A stretch of 64,000 nt of DNA from an uncultured Bacteroidota bacterium. Its GTDB lineage: Bacteria > Bacteroidota > Bacteroidia > Flavobacteriales > Flavobacteriaceae. Where the stretch lies: the NCBI GenBank assembly GCA_902605445.1, contig CACLCL010000004.1, positions 1 through 64,000 of the forward strand, in the 5' to 3' direction. Below, piece after piece: positions 26,403 to 33,580 of this stretch. The first letter of the stretch is position 1. Each line of letters begins with the position of its first letter. Under the pieces are notes generated by a model, which saw only the letters and a program-made list of their open reading frames with translations, ran no database searches and was not told where the DNA came from. A program made the translations under genes and the position numbers.

Positions 26403-26996
26403 ATGAAAAACATATTATTTACACTCGCATTACTTATTTCTTTTAACTCTTTTGGGCAATCCAATGCTATTCTTCAAAGTGAATTCATTGAAAAAGAATT
26501 AAAGAAAGATTTTGATTTATACACATTACATATGAACAACAGAGATTTTGAAAGTGCTATGGATTTTATTATTCCTGAAATCTTTTCTTTGATGACAAAA
26601 GAGCAAATGATTAAGACTTTTGAAGATGCTTTTGCTGGTGGACTTGAAATGGAAATTTTAAACTATAATGATATTTCAATTTCAGAAGTAGTAAAGTTTG
26701 AAGGTAAAGATTATTGTAAAGTTCAATCATCATCAGATATTTATATGAAAATTAGTGGTAATTATTTGACCAATATTGAAACAATAAAAACAAATTTTGA
26801 TTTAAGTTTTGGAAAAAGAAGTGATTCATTTGTGTATAATAAAAGCGATAATACATTTTATGGAAAAGGTTTTATTGAAAATAGAATAGCAGTTTCTGTT
26901 TCTGGAACAAATGATTGGAAATTTATTGCTATTGATAATTTCGATGAAACAGTATTAGCAATGATTATTCCTGAACAAGTTTTAAATAAACTGTAA
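26403..26996 (+). CDS. secreted protein of unknown function (197 aa)
   Basis: A Sec signal peptide (MKNILFTLALLISFNSFGQ) ends in the FGQ cleavage pattern usual in Flavobacteriia. The mature part opens with a helical region (EKELKKDFDLYTLHMNNRDF, then MDFIIPEIFSLMTKEQM), followed by beta-rich sequence with one Cys. The pattern of a short helical domain and several strands resembles small periplasmic NTF2- or cystatin-like folds, but this is only an impression. The signal peptide DNA is 51 of 57 nt identical to that of the next gene while the mature parts are unrelated. The next gene starts 3 nt after the stop. Confidence 0.65.
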   Translation: MKNILFTLALLISFNSFGQSNAILQSEFIEKELKKDFDLYTLHMNNRDFESAMDFIIPEIFSLMTKEQMIKTFEDAFAGGLEMEILNYNDISISEVVKFEGKDYCKVQSSSDIYMKISGNYLTNIETIKTNFDLSFGKRSDSFVYNKSDNTFYGKGFIENRIAVSVSGTNDWKFIAIDNFDETVLAMIIPEQVLNKL

Positions 26997-26999
26997 AAA

Positions 27000-27380
27000 A
27001 TGAAAAATCTATTATTTACTCTTGCCTTACTTATTTCTTTTAGCTCTTTTGGGCAAAATATTTTAGACACAGAGAACATACATAAAGCATATCCAAATAT
27101 GACGTATGGTATACACGATGAAAATGGACTTATGGGGCACGAAGAAGGTTATTTAGGACCTGACCATTTAACTGAACTGAGATTCAAGGGAAAATTATAT
27201 GAATCAGATTTTGTGGAATTAGAATATGAAATTGAGTCAGTTGATAATGATGGTAATGAAAAAATTAGTCACCTCAGGGAAATAATATTTCGTAAATATG
27301 TTCCTAATGAATATGGCCCAAGACAACTTAGGATTTCATTCTACAGAAATGGTGATATAAAAGGTGTATTTTATTACTAA
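27000..27380 (+). CDS. secreted protein of unknown function (126 aa)
   Basis: The signal peptide MKNLLFTLALLISFSSFGQ is nearly the same as that of the upstream gene. The mature 107 residues are acidic and aromatic (YPNMTYGIHDENGLMGHEEG, HLREIIFRKYVPNEYGP) and end in the strand-like YRNGDIKGVFYY, reminiscent of a small beta-sandwich or TPM-like fold. I do not recognise a family. It forms a tight pair (3-nt gap) with the gene before it and probably shares its transcript. Confidence 0.62.
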   Translation: MKNLLFTLALLISFSSFGQNILDTENIHKAYPNMTYGIHDENGLMGHEEGYLGPDHLTELRFKGKLYESDFVELEYEIESVDNDGNEKISHLREIIFRKYVPNEYGPRQLRISFYRNGDIKGVFYY

Positions 27381-27415
27381 CGTAAATCAATTAAATAACC
27401 TACTATGAAAAAAAT

Positions 27416-27580
27416 ATGAAAAAATATTTCAAAGAATGGTGGACTGCATATGCAGTTGGTATTTTTTCTGGATTGATTACTTCAATAGAACTAGATTATT
27501 GGTGGGTTTACATACTTATCTTTAGTTTTTTAATCTTTGCGATTGATCAATATTTCATAAAGGAAAAAATGAAAAAATGA
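27416..27580 (+). CDS. small two-helix membrane protein (54 aa)
   Basis: This gene is absent from the ORF track. The product starts MKKYFKEWWTAYAVG, has helices at about 10-25 and 29-46 (YWWVYILIFSFLIFAI) and ends KEKMKK. An ATG 11 nt earlier is dead after four codons. Its TGA overlaps the ATG of the next lipoprotein gene (ATGA), a coupling arrangement that strongly supports it being real. The family is unknown. Confidence 0.6.
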   Translation: MKKYFKEWWTAYAVGIFSGLITSIELDYWWVYILIFSFLIFAIDQYFIKEKMKK

Positions 27581-27909
27581 AAAAGCTAATACTATTACTA
27601 TTTATTTCATTTGTCTTTTCTTGTAATGGTCTCTCAAAAAAACAATTAGGAGAACAGGTTAAGGAGATGATAATTGAAACTTATAATAAAACTCCTGGTT
27701 TAGAGAAAACTGAAGTAGTTGATTTAACACTTAAAAATCAAGAAGGTAATAAGTATAAAGGAGTTCTTACAGTAAAAGTTCCAAATCTTTTTGGTAGTAT
27801 GATGAATTCATTTAATAGCGACACTAGCTATGAGGATAAAATTGAAATAAAATATGATATTGAGGTAGTATACGATGGTGAAGATATCAGTTGGCAAATA
27901 TTAGATTAA
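27577..27909 (+). CDS. small lipoprotein of unknown function (110 aa)
   Basis: The lipoprotein signal MKKLILLLFISFVFSC has the lipid-accepting Cys at residue 16. The mature 95 residues have an N-terminal helix (KKQLGEQVKEMIIETYNK) and three or four strands (VVDLTLKNQEGNKYKGVLTVKV; KIEIKYDIEVVYDGEDISWQI). This looks like the small periplasmic alpha-beta(3-4) proteins with a final W-Q-I strand that are common in Bacteroidota, sometimes annotated as DUF4333-like; I would not assign it. It overlaps the upstream small membrane gene by 4 nt. Confidence 0.65.
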   Translation: MKKLILLLFISFVFSCNGLSKKQLGEQVKEMIIETYNKTPGLEKTEVVDLTLKNQEGNKYKGVLTVKVPNLFGSMMNSFNSDTSYEDKIEIKYDIEVVYDGEDISWQILD

Positions 27910-27928
27910 TGTTTCACTTAATTTTTAG

Positions 27929-28768
27929 ATGAATAGAACTATTATTCTTATATTTTTAATTTTCATTTCTTGTGATTTAGATGATACAACGATTGTTATA
28001 TACAATGAACTTGATAACCCCGTATATTTTGATGGTAACGGTATTACTGTAAAAGCCAAAGAATGGGCTGAAGTTGGAATGACAGGTGAGTTAAATGGAG
28101 TAACATATATAGTTACAGATAGAGAGATGCTTGAAGAACTAATCGATGAATTTGGAAACACTAATCATAACTTAAGTATCTATTGTACATCCAAAATTAC
28201 TGATATGTCGTATTTATTTCACTCACCAAATTCTTCATCTACATTCAATCAATATTTAAATTCTTGGGATGTTAGTAATGTAACAAATATGTCAAATATG
28301 TTTTATGGAGCATCAAATTTTAACCAGAGCATTGATTTATGGAATGTAAGTAATGTCATTGATATGAGTTACATGTTTTCAGGAGCTAAAGAATTTAATC
28401 AGGAAATTAATGATTGGGATGTCGGAAATGTTGCAAATATGGCAAGTATGTTTGCCAACGCATTTTCTTTTAATAAGCCTTTAAATAATTGGAATGTAAG
28501 TAATGTTACTGATATGAATAGAATGTTTAGAGATGAAGCTTTGGGTAACGAAGGAAGTATATTTAATCAACCCCTTGCTAACTGGGATGTCAGTAATGTA
28601 ACTAATATGTCTTTAATGTTCAGAAACCATCGAAAATTCAATCAAAACCTAGTATTGTGGAATGTGAATAATGTTACTGATTGTTTTTTGTTTTGTGAAA
28701 ATACAGTTGAATGGACTTTAAGTAAGCCTTTATTTAATTCATGTATTGAAAATCAAGGTTGTGAATAG
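27929..28768 (+). CDS. BspA-like (DUF285) repeat lipoprotein
   Basis: The 279-residue lipoprotein (signal ending FISC, Cys15, followed by DLDD) has a short N-terminal beta domain (about 20-85, VTYIVTDREMLEEL) and then about six repeats of roughly 25-30 residues with the DUF285/BspA-like pattern FNQxLxxWDVSNVTNMSxMF (from about 85 to 255). The last repeat is irregular (WNVNNVTDCFLFC), followed by a Cys-containing tail. Such repeats build solenoids used for protein or matrix binding at the surface. The acidic residues just after the lipid Cys fit a surface-export signal. No T9SS domain is present. Confidence 0.82.
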   Translation: MNRTIILIFLIFISCDLDDTTIVIYNELDNPVYFDGNGITVKAKEWAEVGMTGELNGVTYIVTDREMLEELIDEFGNTNHNLSIYCTSKITDMSYLFHSPNSSSTFNQYLNSWDVSNVTNMSNMFYGASNFNQSIDLWNVSNVIDMSYMFSGAKEFNQEINDWDVGNVANMASMFANAFSFNKPLNNWNVSNVTDMNRMFRDEALGNEGSIFNQPLANWDVSNVTNMSLMFRNHRKFNQNLVLWNVNNVTDCFLFCENTVEWTLSKPLFNSCIENQGCE

Positions 28769-28836
28769 TTTTAAAAATTTGTTAGTTTTACTTTTATATT
28801 TAGACTAACTATATTTTAAATAACTATCAAAAAATT

Positions 28837-29238
28837 ATGAAAAAAATTTTACTTATAAGCTTGATTTTTTCATTTTCATCTCTTAACTCTCAAAACTTTG
28901 ATGGATCATGGGGGTATAGAATCAGTGATCACTATATCACTCTATACGGTAACAAAATTGAAAACCAAAATAATGGCGGAAGAACAGGAACATTGAAAGT
29001 TGCAATATATGCTACAAATTCTAGATATAATGGTGGTTCATTAAATGGCTATCTTCTATATGAGTACAAATTAGATCCGTTAGATGCTGGCTACTATTAC
29101 TCAGATGTTTCGCAAAGAGGATGGTGCACGTACCCACCAAGGGGTACCTACTTTCTTACTATTGTTTTATTGGAATACATAACTTATGATTATGAAATAG
29201 TGGATTATGTTACGATGGATCAAACACAAAGTTTTTAG
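28837..29238 (+). CDS. secreted protein of unknown function (133 aa)
   Basis: The signal peptide MKKILLISLIFSFSSLNSQ is followed by a beta-rich, Tyr/Gly-rich 114-residue body: SWGYRISDHYITLYGNKIEN, GTLKVAIYATNSRYNGGSLNGYLL, and RGWCTYPPRGTYFLTIVLLEY. The spacing suggests a single immunoglobulin-like or jelly-roll domain of the kind found in secreted Bacteroidota proteins, but no family is recognised. It stands alone, 68 nt after the DUF285 gene, and is convergent with osmC. Confidence 0.6.
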   Translation: MKKILLISLIFSFSSLNSQNFDGSWGYRISDHYITLYGNKIENQNNGGRTGTLKVAIYATNSRYNGGSLNGYLLYEYKLDPLDAGYYYSDVSQRGWCTYPPRGTYFLTIVLLEYITYDYEIVDYVTMDQTQSF

Positions 29239-29333
29239 TAAAAATAAATTTAAATAAATCAAATTGACTCTTCATTAATTCATCATAGTTTTTAGCTTTG
29301 AATTAGCTAAGATTAAAAACCTTAAATCATTTT

Positions 29334-29753
29334 TTATAAAAGTTTGGTATTTAATGTAATCCTACAATTTAAAACTCCAGAAATAGGACAATTGTTTTTT
29401 GCCTCATTAGCAAAATCTTCAAATGATGATTGATTTAAATTTGGGACTTTTCCATTTAAATTCATATCAATTTGTGTTATCACTCCGTCAATAAATGTAA
29501 GTTCAGCTTCTGTAGCTAATTCATCTGGATTGTATCCATTTTCATTTAAAACAAAAGCAAGCTTCATATTAAAGCATCCAGAAAGTGCAGCTGCAATTAG
29601 CTCTTCAGGGTTTGTACCAAGCTTTCCATCGTCATTTTTGAATCTGGTAGTAAAACTGTATGGCATATTACTAATTGCTCCACTTTGTGTTGATAGAACT
29701 CCGATTCCTTCATTTCCATCACCTTTCCAAATTGCATTTACTTTTCTCTTCAT
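29334..29753 (-). CDS. osmC: OsmC family peroxiredoxin
   Basis: The 139-residue protein has the OsmC/Ohr fold. The catalytic cysteine pair is in LSGCFNMKLAF and NNCPISGVL, a catalytic Arg lies in TTRFKNDDGK, and the N-terminal strand is VNAIWKGDGNEG. It reduces organic hydroperoxides in the cytosol using lipoylated or thiol donors. The length and the start (MKRKVNAIWKG) match the OsmC subgroup rather than Ohr. It is divergent from the yccF-like gene across 73 nt with no exact TAnnTTTG promoter. Confidence 0.9.
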   Translation of the reverse strand: MKRKVNAIWKGDGNEGIGVLSTQSGAISNMPYSFTTRFKNDDGKLGTNPEELIAAALSGCFNMKLAFVLNENGYNPDELATEAELTFIDGVITQIDMNLNGKVPNLNQSSFEDFANEAKNNCPISGVLNCRITLNTKLL

Positions 29754-29826
29754 GTTTAGTTAATTTAAGTTTGAATCAATATAGTGAATCATAAGTATTT
29801 AAAGTTATATATTTACCAAAAAAAAG

Positions 29827-30222
29827 ATGAGAACATTAGCAAACATTTTATGGCATTTTCCCTTTTTTGGGTTTCTTACGGCTTTTTACACTTTTTTAAT
29901 TGGAATTTTCTTTACGATAACTGTAATAGGTGCACCAATTGGACTGGGTCTTATCCAGCATTCTAAATTTCTTTTGTCACCTTTTTCAAAAAAAATGGTT
30001 TCTGATTCGGGTGCTAATAACGAAAAGTCATTTATATGGAAGATTATGGAAGTAATAGCATTTCTGTTGTATTTACCACTTGGAATTTTAGCATCAATTA
30101 TTACTGTTTTACAAATTTTATTTTTATGTATTACAGTTGTTGGTATTCCTGTCGCTATTGTTTTAGCAAAATCTCTATCAACATATTTTAATCCTGTAGG
30201 GAAAATTTGTGTAAATAATTAA
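29827..30222 (+). CDS. YccF-domain (DUF307) membrane protein
   Basis: The 131-residue protein has four hydrophobic segments arranged as two similar halves, each with a Gly-Pro or Gly-Ile-Pro turn: TVIGAPIGLGLIQHSKFLLSPF and TVVGIPVAIVLAKSLSTYFNPVG. This is the DUF307/YccF pattern. Function is unknown in the family; it lies in the inner membrane. It heads a plus-strand run of envelope-protein genes with short gaps (12, 8, 4, 45 and 34 nt) extending to 35416. Confidence 0.78.
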   Translation: MRTLANILWHFPFFGFLTAFYTFLIGIFFTITVIGAPIGLGLIQHSKFLLSPFSKKMVSDSGANNEKSFIWKIMEVIAFLLYLPLGILASIITVLQILFLCITVVGIPVAIVLAKSLSTYFNPVGKICVNN

Positions 30223-30234
30223 TTAGATAATTTT

Positions 30235-30429
30235 ATGAAGTCTATTCTTAAAAGATATTCACTTGCACTACTTGGCTTAATTTTATTTTCATCTGGGATT
30301 TGTTTTCTTGGAGAATCCATAATTATGAAATATGAAAGTGGAAATTGGGTTTTATTTGGTACTATTTCATTAATTTTGATAAATGCAGGTTTAGGCCTTA
30401 TGATTAAAAATAAATGGGGAACTTTTTAA
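30235..30429 (+). CDS. small two-helix membrane protein (64 aa)
   Basis: The product has membrane helices at about 8-27 (YSLALLGLILFSSGICFLG) and 38-57 (NWVLFGTISLILINAGLGLM), with a basic end NKWGTF. It starts 12 nt after the yccF-like stop and ends 8 nt before the next gene, so it is part of that run. No family is recognised. Confidence 0.6.
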   Translation: MKSILKRYSLALLGLILFSSGICFLGESIIMKYESGNWVLFGTISLILINAGLGLMIKNKWGTF

Positions 30430-30437
30430 ATTATTCA

Positions 30438-31736
30438 ATGAAAAAATTACAAATATTTTTAGTTGTTATTTTCACTTTTAATTTTAACCAAATTACTTCA
30501 CAACAGGTAAGAATTTCAGGTGGTACAGTTGATATTTCTAGATTTAATAAAAAATTATTAAAAGATCTTGCTCAGGAACAATCATTATACATTAATCAGT
30601 TAATCGAAGATAAAAGAGAGCTCAATAAACGTATTAATGATTTGGAAAGTTTATTAAAAATATCCCAAAATAATTTAGATCTTTCTAATAATGAATTAAA
30701 AAAATATACTGATTTATATTCTGATGAAGTGGATAAAGTTGCTCAGTTGAGAACAGAGAACAACAAGATAAGTATTTTAGAAAATGAAATTTTGATCTTA
30801 AAAGACTCAGTTCTAACGGTAAATTCACTACTTAATACATATCAATCTCAAATAAATCAAAGTTCAAATACATCATCAAACATTTCATCATCATATGATT
30901 CATTTTTAAATGATTTATATCTTGGCATCACAGAGATTGAAAATCAGACCTTAGATTTAAAACCTGCAGGAATTATTGCCGTTAATCATATTAGGTATTT
31001 TAATAACGATGATGATTATAATAATTACAATATAAGATTAGGTCATAATATCACTCAATTTTTTGATATTTCTGAAATAGACTATCAAGTGGAAAAAAGA
31101 ATTAACAAAGAATTATTTAATACATTAGATATTCAAAACTGGAAAAGTTTTATTGAATCGAATATGTTAAGTTCAAGCAGAGCTGGAGATATTTTTCCAA
31201 CTTTTTCATTTCTCAAGGGAAAACTGCTCACAATTAAATCAGAAAATCATGAAAAAGATTTCTTATTTTCTGTCAAAGAGCATGACTATGGGCGTGATAA
31301 TGATTATTACAATAGTGTATATAATAATACAAAGTTTTCAGGTCAAAAACCCATTTATTTCAGTTTAACTGATGAAGATGAAAAAGAACATTTATTTGGA
31401 ACAATAGTAATAAACAACGAAGTGTATTTAATGTTATCTAATAAAGATTTAATTAACCTTGGTTTATCTTTTAAAACATCAAGTGAATTATCAAGAAATA
31501 CAATTTTAAAACGGGTTGATTATAATAATTATTCATATAACTATACATATGAAGATGACTATGATGACCCATTATGCTACATTCAAGACGGTCAACGTCC
31601 TATGGCTTGTCGCGATAAACGATATTACCTATATAATGACAGTAATACTCTCTATATAAAAACTAAAAAAACATTGTTTAGAGAATCTTCGATTGTTGAT
31701 CCCATATTTATATTATTTAAATTAGAAATTCAATAA
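30438..31736 (+). CDS. secreted coiled-coil protein of unknown function (432 aa)
   Basis: The ORF track start at 30414 overlaps the upstream gene. The ATG at 30438 gives a normal signal peptide (MKKLQIFLVVIFTFNFNQ, cut near TSQQ) and is preferred. After VRISGGTVDISRF comes a long coiled coil (about 35-125: LINQLIEDKRELNKRINDLE, DEVDKVAQLRTENNKI). A Ser/Asn-rich hinge follows, then a 280-residue C-terminal region rich in Tyr, Asp and Asn, with strand-like segments (KPIYFSLTDEDEKEHLFG, TIVINNEVYLMLSN) and two Cys near DDPLCYIQDGQRPMACRD. No family is recognised. The layout suggests a periplasmic or secreted scaffold protein. Confidence 0.68.
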   Translation: MKKLQIFLVVIFTFNFNQITSQQVRISGGTVDISRFNKKLLKDLAQEQSLYINQLIEDKRELNKRINDLESLLKISQNNLDLSNNELKKYTDLYSDEVDKVAQLRTENNKISILENEILILKDSVLTVNSLLNTYQSQINQSSNTSSNISSSYDSFLNDLYLGITEIENQTLDLKPAGIIAVNHIRYFNNDDDYNNYNIRLGHNITQFFDISEIDYQVEKRINKELFNTLDIQNWKSFIESNMLSSSRAGDIFPTFSFLKGKLLTIKSENHEKDFLFSVKEHDYGRDNDYYNSVYNNTKFSGQKPIYFSLTDEDEKEHLFGTIVINNEVYLMLSNKDLINLGLSFKTSSELSRNTILKRVDYNNYSYNYTYEDDYDDPLCYIQDGQRPMACRDKRYYLYNDSNTLYIKTKKTLFRESSIVDPIFILFKLEIQ

Positions 31737-31740
31737 CCCA

Positions 31741-32892
31741 ATGAAAAGAGCTTTTTTTTTACTGTTAATTTTATTTGTAGCATGTGCACCAGAGTCTGAT
31801 GAAACAAATACCGATACAGATAATGACGGTATATTTGATGTTGATGATAATTGTCTTCTTGTGGCAAATCCTGATCAACTGGATTCTAATAATGATGGAA
31901 TAGGGGATGCTTGTTCTGGTGATACAGATGAGGATGGTATCATTGATGCACTCGATAATTGCATATTCGTTCAGAACCCAAATCAACTAGATTCTAACAA
32001 TGATGGAATAGGTGATGCCTGTTCAGATTTAGATGAGGATGGTTTATTAGACAACGAAGATAATTGCCCATTAAATAGTAATCCTAATCAGGAAGATGAA
32101 AATAATGATGGTATTGGAGACGCCTGTTCTGATCTTGACGATGATGGAATTATTGATGGAGATGATAACTGTCCATTATTTGCTAATCCAAATCAATCTG
32201 ATTCAGATGGTGATAATATTGGTGACACCTGTGATGCAACAGCATTATTTGATTCCTCTGAAACATCAATATATATTGGAGATCAAATTAGTTTTTTAAG
32301 CACCTCTACAGGTAGTATTAACTTCCAAGAATGGACTTTTGAGGGTGGAAATCCAAATGTATCAAATGAAACATCATTAGATGTTACCTATAACTCCATT
32401 GGTAATTTTGATGTTAGTTTATATGTGTCAAACGGAATATATGAAGATACCTACATTGCAGAGAATTTTGTTAATGTTTGTTACAATAAGTCTTTTGAAA
32501 ATAACCAATGGGATGATTGGGTTTCAAATGGATGGGCATTTTCAAGTAGTACAACCTGTCCTGATTGTATTTATGCATGGCAAAATAGTACAAGCCCTGG
32601 TGAATCAATTGATTATGAATTATGCAGTAGTTTTAGTGATTTACCTAACAATTCAACTTTATATTTTGAGGCAATGGGAGACGGTACATTTGAATTATTA
32701 GACAGACTATCAATTAAGATTAACAATGTGGAAGTTGATGTTGAAACAATAGAGCCTGCAGGTTTAACATCTCTAGGTACTTATTCGGTCAATATTCCTA
32801 ATAACTTAAACACTGTTGATATATGTGTAGTAGCAACACTATTTTATACAAATAATATATACTTAAATAACTTAACGATTTGTGAAAATTAA
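31741..32892 (+). CDS. thrombospondin type 3 repeat and PKD-domain lipoprotein
   Basis: The 383-residue lipoprotein (signal ending FVAC, Cys15, then APESDETN) has four to five thrombospondin type 3 calcium-binding repeats (about 25-160) with the pattern DxDxDGIxDxxDNC..NPNQ, such as DTDEDGIIDALDNC. A PKD-like domain follows (about 165-245, WTFEGGNPNV and YNSIGNFDVSLYVSNG). The C-terminal 130 residues look like a carbohydrate-binding-like sandwich (SFENNQWDDWVSNGW; CPDCIYAWQNST). TSP3 repeats usually form a rigid Ca-dependent stalk. No C-terminal sorting domain is visible, so surface display would depend on the lipid anchor. It lies 4 nt after the coiled-coil gene. Confidence 0.83.
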   Translation: MKRAFFLLLILFVACAPESDETNTDTDNDGIFDVDDNCLLVANPDQLDSNNDGIGDACSGDTDEDGIIDALDNCIFVQNPNQLDSNNDGIGDACSDLDEDGLLDNEDNCPLNSNPNQEDENNDGIGDACSDLDDDGIIDGDDNCPLFANPNQSDSDGDNIGDTCDATALFDSSETSIYIGDQISFLSTSTGSINFQEWTFEGGNPNVSNETSLDVTYNSIGNFDVSLYVSNGIYEDTYIAENFVNVCYNKSFENNQWDDWVSNGWAFSSSTTCPDCIYAWQNSTSPGESIDYELCSSFSDLPNNSTLYFEAMGDGTFELLDRLSIKINNVEVDVETIEPAGLTSLGTYSVNIPNNLNTVDICVVATLFYTNNIYLNNLTICEN

Positions 32893-32937
32893 AACATTAT
32901 TATTTTTTTATAATTTTACAATTCTAAAATTTTAGAA

Positions 32938-33546
32938 ATGAGAATATTACTGCTTTTTATTTTATTATTATCGACTAACTCAATAAATGCACAGGGTTTT
33001 GGTGCTAAAAATATGGAGTTTTTTATTGGATTCAATGCAACTTCTAGCTTTGGAAATGTTGTTTCAACAGATAATTCAATTTTTTTAGATCCTGAAACAA
33101 CTAACTTTAATTTTGATAGAATGTTCCCAAGTTTTAAGTTTGGCTACAAATATTATGTTAACCCCGAACAACGAGTTGGATTCTTTGTTCAATACAAAGC
33201 AAATAGTAAGAAATTTATAAGACTTAAATCAGATGTTGATTCGGATTATCAATTCCCATTTGATGATAACTTTAACGAGTTGCAAATTGGTATCACCGCT
33301 GGACCGTTTGATTTTTCTTATGGTAAACTCCTTGATAAGATGCAAGTTAATGGAAGTGAAATTGATTTTAAAACAGCCTCTATAAATTTATCTTTAATTA
33401 CAACTGATGGGAGACCAAGAGGCCAATTAAGCTATTTTAATCTCTACACTGGAGTTAATCTAATTTCTGATTTTGACGATTTAAGTTATTTAAACTTGTT
33501 AATTGGTTTAAATTACCACTTGAGATTTAACAGAAAGAAAAACTAA
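32938..33546 (+). CDS. putative outer-membrane beta-barrel protein (202 aa)
   Basis: A signal peptide (MRILLLFILLLSTNSINAQ) precedes about eight alternating strand-like segments (MEFFIGFNATSSFGNVV, FGYKYYVNPEQRVGFFVQYK, ELQIGITAGPFDFSYGKLL, YLNLLIGLNYHLRF), ending in a basic tail after an aromatic strand. The size fits an eight-stranded barrel, but the terminal residue is not the usual Phe. It sits between the TSP3 and WG-repeat lipoprotein genes and may be their partner; that is inference from position only. Confidence 0.6.
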   Translation: MRILLLFILLLSTNSINAQGFGAKNMEFFIGFNATSSFGNVVSTDNSIFLDPETTNFNFDRMFPSFKFGYKYYVNPEQRVGFFVQYKANSKKFIRLKSDVDSDYQFPFDDNFNELQIGITAGPFDFSYGKLLDKMQVNGSEIDFKTASINLSLITTDGRPRGQLSYFNLYTGVNLISDFDDLSYLNLLIGLNYHLRFNRKKN

Positions 33547-33580
33547 AATCATATTTAACTAACACTAAAATTACTTTTAA

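Noticed and set aside
28250-28690. Tandem similarity in the DUF285 gene as a CRISPR or non-coding repeat
   Set aside because: The repeats are in frame, protein-level (WDVSNVTNM) and diverged in DNA; no spacers.
29292-29310. TTAGCT/AGCTAA palindrome between the 28837 gene and osmC as a terminator
   Set aside because: Stem of 6 bp, mostly A-T, without a T-run on either strand.
31800-32240. Repeated GATGATGG-like DNA as a satellite
   Set aside because: It is coding DNA for thrombospondin type 3 repeats.
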